Assembly: GCA_025936615.1 (NCBI GenBank)
Contig: JAICSZ010000037.1
Location: 1 to 10,404, forward strand
Origin: Pedococcus sp.
GTDB taxonomy: Bacteria > Actinomycetota > Actinomycetes > Actinomycetales > Dermatophilaceae
DNA length: 10,404 nucleotides
Direction of reading: 5' to 3'
Every line of letters starts with the position of its first letter. Within the stretch, counting starts at the first letter, position 1. A program made the position numbers and the translations under genes. Below, in pieces: positions 1-6,589 of the stretch. The notes under the pieces are model-generated. The model searched no databases. It was not told the origin of the DNA and saw nothing but the letters and a program-made list of their open reading frames with translations.

Positions 1-3000
1 CGAACAGATGGTGGGCGCGAAACCCGTCCTGCTCCCCTCGGGCGCGGTCGTCGCCCTGGGCGACACGCGGATCGAGGTGCGCGCGACGGGTGCGGTTCCC
101 GCCGCCTCGACGGCCCGCCCCGACGGGACCCGGGCGGTGAACCGCCGTCCGCGCGCCATCACCGCCGCCGCCCCGCCCGCGATCGCGCTCCCCGCGCCAC
201 CGGAGCCGCCGCACCGGGCACGTATCCCGTGGGTGGCAATGGCGGTGCCGATCCCGGTCGCCGCCGCGCTGGCAATGTTCCTCGGCCCCACCATGCTGGC
301 CTTCGCCCTGATGAGCCCCCTCCTGCTGGCCGGCGCCGCGATTGGTGACCGCCTGGGCAGCCGACGCGAGTATGCCGCGCGGCTGGCTGAGTACGCCCGC
401 TCGCACGGTGCCGCCCTGGCTCGCGTCGAGGCGGCGTGCGCCGCCGAGCGTCGTTCGCGCCTGCACGCCCAGCCCGACCCGGCCGAGCTGCTCAGCATCG
501 CCACCGGGCCCACCGCCCGCCTGTGGGAACGACGCAGGACTGACGACGATGCCCTGGTCGTGTCGCTCGGGACCTGCACTGCCCCAGCGGCAGTCCGGGT
601 CGTTCGACCACGGGACGACGACGGCCCTGAGCACCCGCCTCTGGGCGACGTCCCGTGCACACTCCCGTTGGCCGAGGTGGGGGTGCTCGGGGTGTGCGGC
701 GACCGGCCGCAGGCAGCGGGCGCTGTGCGAAACCTGTTGGGACAGCTGGCAGTCCTGCACTCGCCGCTGGACCTCGAGATCGTTGCCGTGGTGGCCACCG
801 CGGAGGCCGCATCCGAGTGGGAGTGGCTGGGCCGGCTGCCGCACACCCGTCGACCGGACGGCTCCCCCCGGCCGGGTTCGTCCGCGGTGCACGAGCTGGA
901 CCCCGACGGCGTCGGCGAAGCGGTGGAACGGCTCGCGACCCGGGCTCGCGAACGGTTGTCGAGGCGGACCACCCTGGTCGCCTGGGCGGGCCCAAGAACG
1001 GTCCTGCTGCTCGACGGATCCGCCGCACTGCGTGGGGTGCCGGGCGTGGCCGAGCTGCTGACCAGTGGACCCGAGGTCGGCATCGTCGTGGTCGCCCTCG
1101 ACGCGACGGACGCCCAGCTCCCCACCGAGGCCCGGGCGGTCCTCGACCTCGGGCTGACCCAGCAACCGATCCTGTCCGGGGCCGTGAGTGAGGTCGAGGA
1201 CCTGCTCGTGGACCGGGTCGGTCCGTGGTGGGCGGACCGCGTCAGCCGCGGCCTGGCGTCCCTGCGCGACGCGACACCGCCGACCGGGCCGCGCGAATTG
1301 CCGACCAGCGCCAGCCTGCGGGACGTGAGTGGCTTCGACGTCACCGACCCGGCCGAGGTGGCGGCCGCCTGGGACGCGAGGCCGTGGGCGACCGCCGTGC
1401 CGGTCGGAGTTGGAGGAGAGGGTCCCTACCTGCTCGACCTGGCCGCGGACGGCCCCCATGTGCTCGTGGGCGGGACCACCGGGTCCGGCAAGTCCGAGCT
1501 CTTGCGCACCCTGGTCGTCTCGCTGGCCACCCACAACCGGCCCGAGCAGCTCTCGCTGGTCCTCATCGACTACAAGGGCGGCGCGGCCTTCCGCGAGTGT
1601 GCGGCCCTGCCGCACACGGCCGGCGTGGTGACCGACCTCGACGACCGCCTCGCAGACCGCGCCCTGCGGTCACTGCGCGCGGAGCTGCGGCGACGTGAGC
1701 GCATCCTCGGCGGTGCCGGTGCCGCCGACCACGCCGGCTACCTGGCTACTCCTGCCGCCCGCACGACACCGCTGCCGCGGCTGGTGGTCGTCATCGACGA
1801 GTTCCGCGCCCTGGCCGAGGAGCTGCCGGCCTTCGTGGACGGCATGGTCCGGCTCGCCGCGCTCGGCCGGTCACTCGGCGTCCACCTCGTGATGGCCACC
1901 CAACGCCCGGCCGGGGTGGTCACGGCGGACATCAAGGCGAACCTCAACCTGCGCATCGCCTTGCGCGTCCGTGACCGTGCCGACTCCGACGACGTCATCG
2001 ACTGTGCCGAGGCCGCGGCTCTCGACCCCCGGATCCCCGGCCGCGCCCTCGCCCGCTCCGGTGACGGCAGCCTGGTGGGGTTCCAGTCCGTGCACCTGAG
2101 TGCACCGTGGCGGCACGCCGACCCATCGGTGGTCCGTGTTCGTGCAGTGCGCTGGGGCACCGCTGCCGGACCCTGGCTGCCAGCACTGCCCACGGCTGGG
2201 GGAACCAGCGAGCTGCGAGCCGTGGTGGACGCGGTCACGCAGGCAACCGCCACGGTCGGGGCACGGCCGGCGCCCGCTGCCTGGCTGCCGACGCTGCCCA
2301 TCGTGCTCGAGAGCCCGGCGGCCTCGCCGGAGCTGCCGCCTCACCGGGTCCGGCTCGGCCTCGTGGACCGCCCCGACCGGCAGGCGCAGGAGCCGCTCGT
2401 CCTCGACCTGCACGAGCCGGGCCTGTGGGGGTTCGCCGGAACCTCCGGGTCGGGCCGCACCACCGCACTGTTGAGCGTGGCCACGAACCTGGCCACGCAG
2501 CTCGAGCCGTCGGACCTGCACCTCTACGCCGTCAGCGGTGGAAGCCTCGCCCGCCTGGCCGAGCTGCCGCACTGTGGCGCCCACGTGGAACAGGACGACC
2601 TCAACCGCCTGGAGCGCCTCGTCTCCCGGCTCGCGCTCGAGGTGGCGGACCGCCGACGCGCCCTCGCGGGAAGTGGGCGCGGCACCTTTGCCCGGTGGCG
2701 GGAGGCGACTGCGACCGCGCCGCCACACGTCCTGGTGCTGGTCGACGACTGGGACCTGCTCGCCCAGCGGACCGACGGCGTCGAGCACGCCGGGCTGGCC
2801 GAACGGCTCCTCGCACTGCTTCGCGAGGGCGAGGCGGTCGGCGTGCGGGCGGTGCTGGCCGGCGACCGCGCGCTGCTCGTCGGGCGAGTCGCCTCCGCCG
2901 TGGAGCACCGCGTCCTGCTGCGGCTGGCCGACCGTGCCGACGCCGCACTCGCCGGCCTCGCGACGACGAGCGCGTTGCCGGCAGACCCGCCGCCGGGACG

Positions 3001-3808
3001 CGGTGTGCTTGCCGACGGCGCCGAGATCCAGCTGTCCCTGCCCACCGGCGAGGCCCCGCGACAGGCGTCCCGAGAGGGGGCGGGGCCGCTGCGCGTCGAG
3101 GCGCTGCCGACGCACGTCAGCGCGGTGCGGCTCGCCTCGAGCACGCTCGACGGGGACGAGGTCGCGCTCGGGCTGGGGGGCGACGAGCTCACGGTCCAGG
3201 CCTTGACACCCGGCCGCGACGGCCGCCGGTGGCTCGTGGCAGGTCCGGCGGGGAGCGGTGTGACGACCACCCTGGCCGTCGCCGCGGCCCAGCTGCTCCG
3301 GCAAGGACGACCGCTGGCCGTCGTGGCCAGCCGCCCGGGCGCACTCGACGCGCTGCGTGGGGACCCGCACCTCGCGCAGTGGTGCGACCCGGTACGGCCG
3401 CAGGAGCTGGTGCAGCTCCGTGAGCAGCGACCAGACCTCGTCGTCGTCGCAGACGACGTCGACCAGCTGCTCGACACGCCCGTGGAACCAGTGCTGCGCG
3501 AGGTCGCCAGGCTCGCCGACCGCGACGGTGGACTGCTGCTGTGCGGGGCGAGCTCGACGAGCCTGGCCACGCAGTACCGGGGCATCGCCCTCGAGGTGGC
3601 GCGCGACCGCACCGGCGTGCTGCTCGGGCCCGGCACGATCGGCGACGCAGACCTGTTCGGGCTGCGCCTGCGCCCCGACCGGACGGCGCCGCCCGGTCGG
3701 GGGCACCTGGTCGTGCGGGGCAGGGCCGTGCCGATGCAGGTCGCGCTCCCGGATCCTCCATCCCGCGGTGGGGCAAGCTCGCCGACAGCGGCGTCGTCGG
3801 CAGCGTGA
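1..3808 (+). CDS. FHA/FtsK-SpoIIIE type VII secretion-like ATPase (EssC/EccC family), 5' partial
   Basis: This is a membrane-anchored motor ATPase of the FtsK/SpoIIIE superfamily, of the kind that energises type VII (ESX/Ess) export. The reading frame is open to the left edge, and its first residues (ALGDTRIEV) read like the last strand of an FHA domain, so the true start is upstream. Counting from the ATG at 8, two hydrophobic helices lie at about residues 73-115, followed by a charged linker. Domain 1 has Walker A GTTGSGKS (K495) and Walker B ending DE (597-598). Domain 2 has GTSGSGRT (R817 replaces the lysine) with DD at 913-914. Domain 3 has GPAGSGVT (V1085) with DD at 1149-1150. FHA, two membrane helices and three ATPase domains is the EssC order. 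The stop is 12 bases from the convergent membrane-protein gene. No WXG100 gene is in view, so an ESX-like role is inferred. The superfamily is near certain; the substrate is unknown. Confidence 0.9.
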   Translation, partial: EQMVGAKPVLLPSGAVVALGDTRIEVRATGAVPAASTARPDGTRAVNRRPRAITAAAPPAIALPAPPEPPHRARIPWVAMAVPIPVAAALAMFLGPTMLAFALMSPLLLAGAAIGDRLGSRREYAARLAEYARSHGAALARVEAACAAERRSRLHAQPDPAELLSIATGPTARLWERRRTDDDALVVSLGTCTAPAAVRVVRPRDDDGPEHPPLGDVPCTLPLAEVGVLGVCGDRPQAAGAVRNLLGQLAVLHSPLDLEIVAVVATAEAASEWEWLGRLPHTRRPDGSPRPGSSAVHELDPDGVGEAVERLATRARERLSRRTTLVAWAGPRTVLLLDGSAALRGVPGVAELLTSGPEVGIVVVALDATDAQLPTEARAVLDLGLTQQPILSGAVSEVEDLLVDRVGPWWADRVSRGLASLRDATPPTGPRELPTSASLRDVSGFDVTDPAEVAAAWDARPWATAVPVGVGGEGPYLLDLAADGPHVLVGGTTGSGKSELLRTLVVSLATHNRPEQLSLVLIDYKGGAAFRECAALPHTAGVVTDLDDRLADRALRSLRAELRRRERILGGAGAADHAGYLATPAARTTPLPRLVVVIDEFRALAEELPAFVDGMVRLAALGRSLGVHLVMATQRPAGVVTADIKANLNLRIALRVRDRADSDDVIDCAEAAALDPRIPGRALARSGDGSLVGFQSVHLSAPWRHADPSVVRVRAVRWGTAAGPWLPALPTAGGTSELRAVVDAVTQATATVGARPAPAAWLPTLPIVLESPAASPELPPHRVRLGLVDRPDRQAQEPLVLDLHEPGLWGFAGTSGSGRTTALLSVATNLATQLEPSDLHLYAVSGGSLARLAELPHCGAHVEQDDLNRLERLVSRLALEVADRRRALAGSGRGTFARWREATATAPPHVLVLVDDWDLLAQRTDGVEHAGLAERLLALLREGEAVGVRAVLAGDRALLVGRVASAVEHRVLLRLADRADAALAGLATTSALPADPPPGRGVLADGAEIQLSLPTGEAPRQASREGAGPLRVEALPTHVSAVRLASSTLDGDEVALGLGGDELTVQALTPGRDGRRWLVAGPAGSGVTTTLAVAAAQLLRQGRPLAVVASRPGALDALRGDPHLAQWCDPVRPQELVQLREQRPDLVVVADDVDQLLDTPVEPVLREVARLADRDGGLLLCGASSTSLATQYRGIALEVARDRTGVLLGPGTIGDADLFGLRLRPDRTAPPGRGHLVVRGRAVPMQVALPDPPSRGGASSPTAASSAA

Positions 3809-3820
3809 CGGCCGGCCTTG

Positions 3821-4276
3821 TCAGCTCCCGGAGTCCGGGCTGGCCCCGGGGTCAGGTCCGTCGTCGAGGTCGGGCCCGAACGTCGTGGGGGTCGCGACTG
3901 CCGCCGCGAGACCGACCAGGGCCACGACACCGACCAAGGAACCCAACAGCGTGCTGCCCGCCTGCACGAGGCTCCAGGCCACTGGGATGAGAAGCACGTT
4001 CCACACCACCGTGGGCGTCTTCTGCCAGCCGGCGCCGCGGCGCCAACCCAGCGCCATCAGCGTGAGCGCCGCCGCGAACACGACGAGCAGCCCGCCCAAC
4101 GCGACCGCGACGCCAGCGGTGCTCGTGCGCCCGGAGCCGGCCCGCACGACCTCGAAGACCGCCCAGCCGAGGGCCGCGAGGGCCTGCAGCGAACAGATCG
4201 CGAAGGCAAGGAGTCGAGTGGAACGGCGCTCGGGCGCCTGCGCCGGTCGGGCGGCATCCTGCGGTGAGTCGCTCAC
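3821..4276 (-). CDS. small four-helix membrane protein of unknown function
   Basis: This is a hypothetical 151-residue integral membrane protein; I do not recognise a family with a known function. A short polar N-terminus (about 1-20, rich in Ala, Pro and Arg) precedes four hydrophobic segments at about 21-45, 53-78, 88-108 and 109-130. An acidic Pro/Gly/Asp/Ser tail (132-151) follows. The Arg-rich stretch before helix 1 suggests a cytoplasmic N-terminus, and with four helices the C-terminus would also be inside. The start is a GTG at 4276. It is favoured because a TAGCCT -10-like hexamer ends six bases upstream, as in leaderless actinobacterial genes, and no Shine-Dalgarno is seen. The gene converges on the secretion ATPase with a 12-base gap and is divergent from whiB1 across 448 bases. 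Coding status is supported by the hydrophobic pattern and GC3 bias. Confidence 0.75.
   Translation of the reverse strand: MSDSPQDAARPAQAPERRSTRLLAFAICSLQALAALGWAVFEVVRAGSGRTSTAGVAVALGGLLVVFAAALTLMALGWRRGAGWQKTPTVVWNVLLIPVAWSLVQAGSTLLGSLVGVVALVGLAAAVATPTTFGPDLDDGPDPGASPDSGS
4264..4276. promoter_or_regulatory. inverted repeat GTGAG-N3-CTCAC over the membrane-protein start codon
   Basis: A perfect 5-bp inverted repeat with a 3-base spacer. It covers the GTG start codon and the next codons of the minus-strand gene. If transcription is leaderless, a protein bound here would sit on the transcription start. The same half-site recurs upstream of whiB1. It could be chance, since it is also coding sequence. 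Confidence 0.3.
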
Positions 4277-4282
4277 GGCGTC

Positions 4283-4309
4283 AGGCTAGGACGTGTGAGG
4301 GGTCGGCAA
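4283..4309 (-). promoter_or_regulatory. putative leaderless promoter of the membrane-protein gene
   Basis: On the minus strand TAGCCT (4288 to 4283) lies six bases before the GTG start at 4276, the spacing expected when transcription begins at or next to the start codon. A loose -35 candidate, TTGCCG (4309 to 4304), is 15 bases further upstream, shorter than the usual 16-18. The -10 element is the stronger part of this call. Confidence 0.45.
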
Positions 4310-4383
4310 CGCCGCGGACCCAGCCGGAGGAGCCTCGCGGCGACCCAAGCGGGTGACGCGCAACGGTACGCTGCAGTGTCACG

Positions 4384-4391
4384 CGGCATAC
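4384..4391 (-). repeat. intergenic copy of the GTATGCCG octamer
   Basis: This is the only non-coding copy of an octamer that also occurs at 370-377 (plus strand) and at 6814-6821, 7515-7522 and 10017-10024 (minus strand, like this one). In the four coding copies it always reads as Tyr-Ala (TAT GCC). The bases flanking the octamer differ among copies. Confidence 0.6.
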
Positions 4392-4407
4392 CGGTCCTGT
4401 CCACACT

Positions 4408-4423
4408 GTGAGCAAGACCTCAC
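4408..4423. promoter_or_regulatory. inverted repeat GTGAG-N6-CTCAC, possible operator upstream of whiB1
   Basis: A perfect 5-bp inverted repeat with a 6-base spacer, 16 bases in total. The bases just before it form a CACA-C-TGTG palindrome (4402-4410). It resembles CRP/GlxR sites (TGTGA-N6-TCACA), but the GTGA/TCAC halves are two bases further apart than that consensus. M. tuberculosis whiB1 is controlled by the CRP homologue Rv3676, so a CRP-family operator here is plausible but not shown. Confidence 0.4.
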
Positions 4424-4506
4424 CGCTGAGCAGGGAAAACACGCCAGCACCCCTCCCCAAACCGGCGCCGACATGTGAGGCTGGAACAGAACGGTCGCGC
4501 TCCCCG

Positions 4507-4536
4507 TTGGCACGATTGCGCGCACTCCCCGACAAT
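4507..4536 (+). promoter_or_regulatory. candidate whiB1 promoter (TTGGCA-N18-GACAAT)
   Basis: TTGGCA (4507-4512) matches the -35 consensus at five of six bases. GACAAT (4531-4536) matches the -10 at four of six, with an 18-base spacer. Transcription would start near 4543, giving a leader of about 180 bases. The operator-like repeat at 4408-4423 would lie well upstream, in an activator position. Confidence 0.35.
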
Positions 4537-4580
4537 GGTGAGCGCACGCGCCTCGGGGTGTGCGGAATTCACCGCTCGGC

Positions 4581-4586
4581 TAGCAT
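4581..4586 (+). promoter_or_regulatory. alternative whiB1 -10 element (TAGCAT)
   Basis: TAGCAT fits the actinobacterial TANNNT -10 pattern better than the candidate at 4531, but nothing like a -35 sits 16-18 bases upstream. A start near 4593 would give a leader of about 130 bases. Confidence 0.3.
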
Positions 4587-4708
4587 TCCGGTCGCGGAGC
4601 ACGCACCAGCAACTGGCCACCGACCCCCAAGACGACGCAACGAAGCGCCGTGCGCCGCGGTCCACACCCAGGACCCGGCCCCCACCGATGCGACCACCCC
4701 CGCACGAC

Positions 4709-4714
4709 AAGGAG
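4709..4714 (+). promoter_or_regulatory. ribosome binding site of whiB1
   Basis: AAGGAG, ten bases before the ATG at 4725. It decides the start: the upstream in-frame ATG at 4650 has no comparable site, and the protein starting at 4725 has the normal WhiB1 length. Confidence 0.8.
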
Positions 4715-4724
4715 CACGATCTTC

Positions 4725-4973
4725 ATGGACTGGCGCGACCGCGCTGCCTGCCTGGACGAGGACCCCGAGCTGTTCTTCCCCATCGGGAACACCGGCCCGG
4801 CGATCGCTCAGATCGAGGAGGCCAAGGCCGTCTGCCGCCGCTGCCCCGTCATCGACGTCTGCCTCAAGTGGGCGATCGAGAGCGGTCAGGACGCCGGCGT
4901 CTGGGGCGGCATGTCCGAGGACGAGCGCCGTGCCCTCAAGCGCAGGAACGCCCGGGCGCGCCGCGCCGGCTGA
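4725..4973 (+). CDS. whiB1: WhiB1/WblE-type iron-sulfur transcriptional regulator
   Basis: An 82-residue WhiB-like protein. The four cluster cysteines are C9, C37, C40 and C46 (C-x27-C-x2-C-x5-C). The G[VI]WGG turn (GVWGG) is at 58-62, and the basic tail (68-80, RRALKRRNARARR) is the DNA-contacting part. The opening MDWRDRAAC, the central DPELFFP and the SEDERRALKRRNAR block match M. tuberculosis WhiB1 (84 residues) and Streptomyces WblE from memory, better than other WhiB paralogues. In mycobacteria WhiB1 is essential, binds the domain-4 region of the primary sigma factor, and its [4Fe-4S] cluster reacts with nitric oxide; that is family knowledge. The ATG at 4725 follows AAGGAG with a ten-base gap, unlike the in-frame ATG at 4650, whose extension would be Pro/His-rich and atypical. 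The gene converges on pdtaS, as in M. tuberculosis, and a strong hairpin follows it. Confidence 0.96.
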   Translation: MDWRDRAACLDEDPELFFPIGNTGPAIAQIEEAKAVCRRCPVIDVCLKWAIESGQDAGVWGGMSEDERRALKRRNARARRAG

Positions 4974-4986
4974 CGAAGCAACCTCC

Positions 4987-5013
4987 GAGACCCCGGTCGC
5001 GGGCCGGGGTCTC
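4987..5013. terminator. GC-rich hairpin between the convergent whiB1 and pdtaS genes
   Basis: A perfect 10-bp stem (GAGACCCCGG pairing with CCGGGGTCTC) around a 7-base loop, starting 13 bases after the whiB1 stop and 54 bases beyond the pdtaS stop. No T-run follows on either strand, as is common in actinomycetes. It is symmetric enough to serve both genes. Confidence 0.8.
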
Positions 5014-5049
5014 GCCATGCCCGCCCTCGACTGGTCGAGCCTGCCTGTC

Positions 5050-5082
5050 CAGGGCTGCACGTCTTGTTCAGGACTGCACGTC
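5050..5082. repeat. imperfect 19-base-period tandem repeat across the pdtaS stop
   Basis: CAGGGCTGCACGTC (5050-5063) is repeated as CAGGACTGCACGTC (5069-5082), with 13 of 14 bases identical. The second copy contains the last codons and stop of pdtaS; the first lies just beyond the stop. It looks like a small local duplication; no function is evident. Confidence 0.6.
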
Positions 5083-6558
5083 GAGCGGGCGCAGCCGCGC
5101 CGCGAAGCGCACCCTCGTGCCGTGCGGCCGGGCGGCCTCCCACGCGATGCGGCCTCGCAGGTCCTGCACCAGGGACTGCACGATCTGCGTCCCGAGGCCC
5201 TGCGCCCCCGGGCGGAACCCCTCCGGCAGCCCTGCCCCGTCGTCGGTGATCGTCACGGTGAGCAGCTCCTCCCCCGACTCCTCCCGCGTGCGCTCCGCGT
5301 CCACGCTGACCGACCCGCCGCCGGTCCGGGCGAGGCCGTGCTCGACGGCGTTCTGGACCAGCTCGGAGAGCACCATCGCCAGCGCGGTCGCGTCCTCGGC
5401 CCGCAGGACGCCGAACGACCCGGTGACGCTCGAGGCGATCGGGTGCTCGGTCTTGGCGACCTCGGTGATGGCCTGCAGGCCCCGCACGGCGATGTCGTCG
5501 AAGTCGACCGTCTCGTCGAACCCTTGGCTGAGCGTGTCGTGGACCAGCGCGATCACGCCCACCCGCCGCACGGCCTCCTCGAGCGCCGTCCGCCCGGCCT
5601 CACCGGCGGGGAGCCGACGCGCCTGCAGGCGCAGCAGCGCCGCGACGGTCTGCAGGTTGTTCTTGACCCGGTGGTGGATCTCGCGGATCGTCGCGTCCTT
5701 GGTGAGCAGCTCGCGCTCGCGGCGGCGCAGCTCGGACACGTCGCGCATGAGCAGCAGCGCACCGGTGCGCTGACCGCCCTCGGTCAGCGGGATGGCGCGC
5801 ATCGACACGCTTGCACCCCGTCCGGTCACCTCGGTGCGCCACGGCGCACGTCCGGTGACGACGACTGCCAGCGACTCGTCGACCGGCGACTCGTCGCGCA
5901 GCACGTCGGCCACCACCTTGGCCAGCAGCTCACCGATCACGTCGCCGACGTGGCCGAGCCGGTGGATCGCCGACAGTGCGTTCGGGCTGGCGTAGGACAC
6001 GACACCGTTCGCGTCGAGCCGCACCACGCCGTCGCCGACCCGGGGTGCGCCGCGCCGTTGCCCCGTGGGCGCCGAGGCGTGGGGGAACTCCCCCGCCGCG
6101 ATCATCCGGGTGAGGCTGTCGGCAAGCGCCTGGTAGGTGAGCTCCAGGCGGCTCGGGGTGCGCGTCGCAGCCAGGTTGGTGTGCCGCGTGATCACCGCGA
6201 GCGGGCGGCCCGCCTTCACGACGGGAACGGCTTCCTCGCGGACCGGCATGTCGTCCCGGAACGTCGGGTCCTTCTGCCGGACGATGCGTCGCTCGGTGTA
6301 CGCCTGGTCCAGCAGCGACTGCCGGCCGCGGTGGGTGCGCCGGCCGACGACGTCCTCGAAGAACACCATCTGGCCCGTGGTGGGTCGCACGTGGGCAACC
6401 GCGAGCCAGCCCTCGATGCCGGCGGGCACCCACAGGACGAGGTCGGCGAAGGACAGGTCGGAGACCAGCTGCCAGTCGCCGACGAGCAGGTGCAGCCACT
6501 CGGCCTCCGACGGCTCGAGGTCGGTCGCTGCCTGCAGGACCTCGTTGAGCGTCGGCAC
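5068..6558 (-). CDS. pdtaS: PdtaS-type cytosolic sensor histidine kinase
   Basis: A 496-residue soluble histidine kinase with no membrane helix. From a GTG at 6558 it shows an N-terminal GAF-like domain (about 1-130, with VGDWQLVSDLSFADLVLWVP), a PAS domain (about 165-265, VVRLDANGVVSYASPNALSA), a HisKA_2 dimerisation domain with EIHHRVKNNLQT (phospho-acceptor H295 or H296), and an HATPase with N403 (ELVQNA) and DDGAGLP (D439, D440). The order and wording match M. tuberculosis PdtaS (Rv3220c), which phosphorylates the ANTAR antiterminator PdtaR; the partner is not in this window. The frame runs on to 6654, but those 32 residues are unlike the family and overlap the MOSC gene. A TAGGCT seven bases before the GTG supports this start. 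pdtaS converges on whiB1, as in M. tuberculosis. Ligands proposed in mycobacteria (copper, nitric oxide, cyclic-di-GMP) cannot be judged from sequence. Confidence 0.94.
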   Translation of the reverse strand: MPTLNEVLQAATDLEPSEAEWLHLLVGDWQLVSDLSFADLVLWVPAGIEGWLAVAHVRPTTGQMVFFEDVVGRRTHRGRQSLLDQAYTERRIVRQKDPTFRDDMPVREEAVPVVKAGRPLAVITRHTNLAATRTPSRLELTYQALADSLTRMIAAGEFPHASAPTGQRRGAPRVGDGVVRLDANGVVSYASPNALSAIHRLGHVGDVIGELLAKVVADVLRDESPVDESLAVVVTGRAPWRTEVTGRGASVSMRAIPLTEGGQRTGALLLMRDVSELRRRERELLTKDATIREIHHRVKNNLQTVAALLRLQARRLPAGEAGRTALEEAVRRVGVIALVHDTLSQGFDETVDFDDIAVRGLQAITEVAKTEHPIASSVTGSFGVLRAEDATALAMVLSELVQNAVEHGLARTGGGSVSVDAERTREESGEELLTVTITDDGAGLPEGFRPGAQGLGTQIVQSLVQDLRGRIAWEAARPHGTRVRFAARLRPLDVQS

Positions 6559-6565
6559 GCGCAAA

Positions 6566-6571
6566 AGCCTA
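6566..6571 (-). promoter_or_regulatory. putative leaderless -10 element of pdtaS
   Basis: TAGGCT on the minus strand ends seven bases before the GTG at 6558, so transcription would begin at the start codon. No -35 match and no Shine-Dalgarno is visible. It lies in the 31-base gap after the MOSC stop, so pdtaS could be read both from this promoter and by read-through from gdh-MOSC. Confidence 0.45.
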
Positions 6572-6589
6572 GTCAGCGCGCTCCAGCAC

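Larger units (their letters stand above)
4277..4724. other. 448-base divergent intergenic region between the membrane protein and whiB1
   Basis: No credible gene is seen. It holds the putative leaderless promoter of the membrane-protein gene at its left end, two candidate whiB1 promoters, the whiB1 ribosome site, most of a cluster of GTGAG/CTCAC pentamers (one paired site just outside at 4264-4276) and one GTATGCCG octamer. The long leader in front of a whiB1 gene fits regulation by several inputs. The stretch from about 4590 to 4708 is Pro/Thr/Arg-like in translation and carries no motif I recognise. Confidence 0.6.

Noticed and set aside
1871..3706. 611-codon open frame antisense to the secretion ATPase
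   Set aside because: The opposite strand carries intact P-loop domains; this frame has no recognisable motif and is a high-GC shadow.
3827..3839. CCCGGA-G-TCCGGG as a terminator between the convergent ATPase and membrane-protein genes
   Set aside because: A one-base loop cannot form the full stem, there is no T-run, and the bases encode the C-terminus of the membrane protein.
4353..4382. GTGAC...GTCAC inverted repeat as an operator
   Set aside because: The two 5-base arms are 20 bases apart, which is easily chance in GC-rich DNA and fits no regulator spacing I know.
4281..4547. 88-codon minus-strand open frame in the intergenic region
   Set aside because: No ribosome site, no hydrophobic or domain pattern, and it covers the likely promoters of both neighbours.
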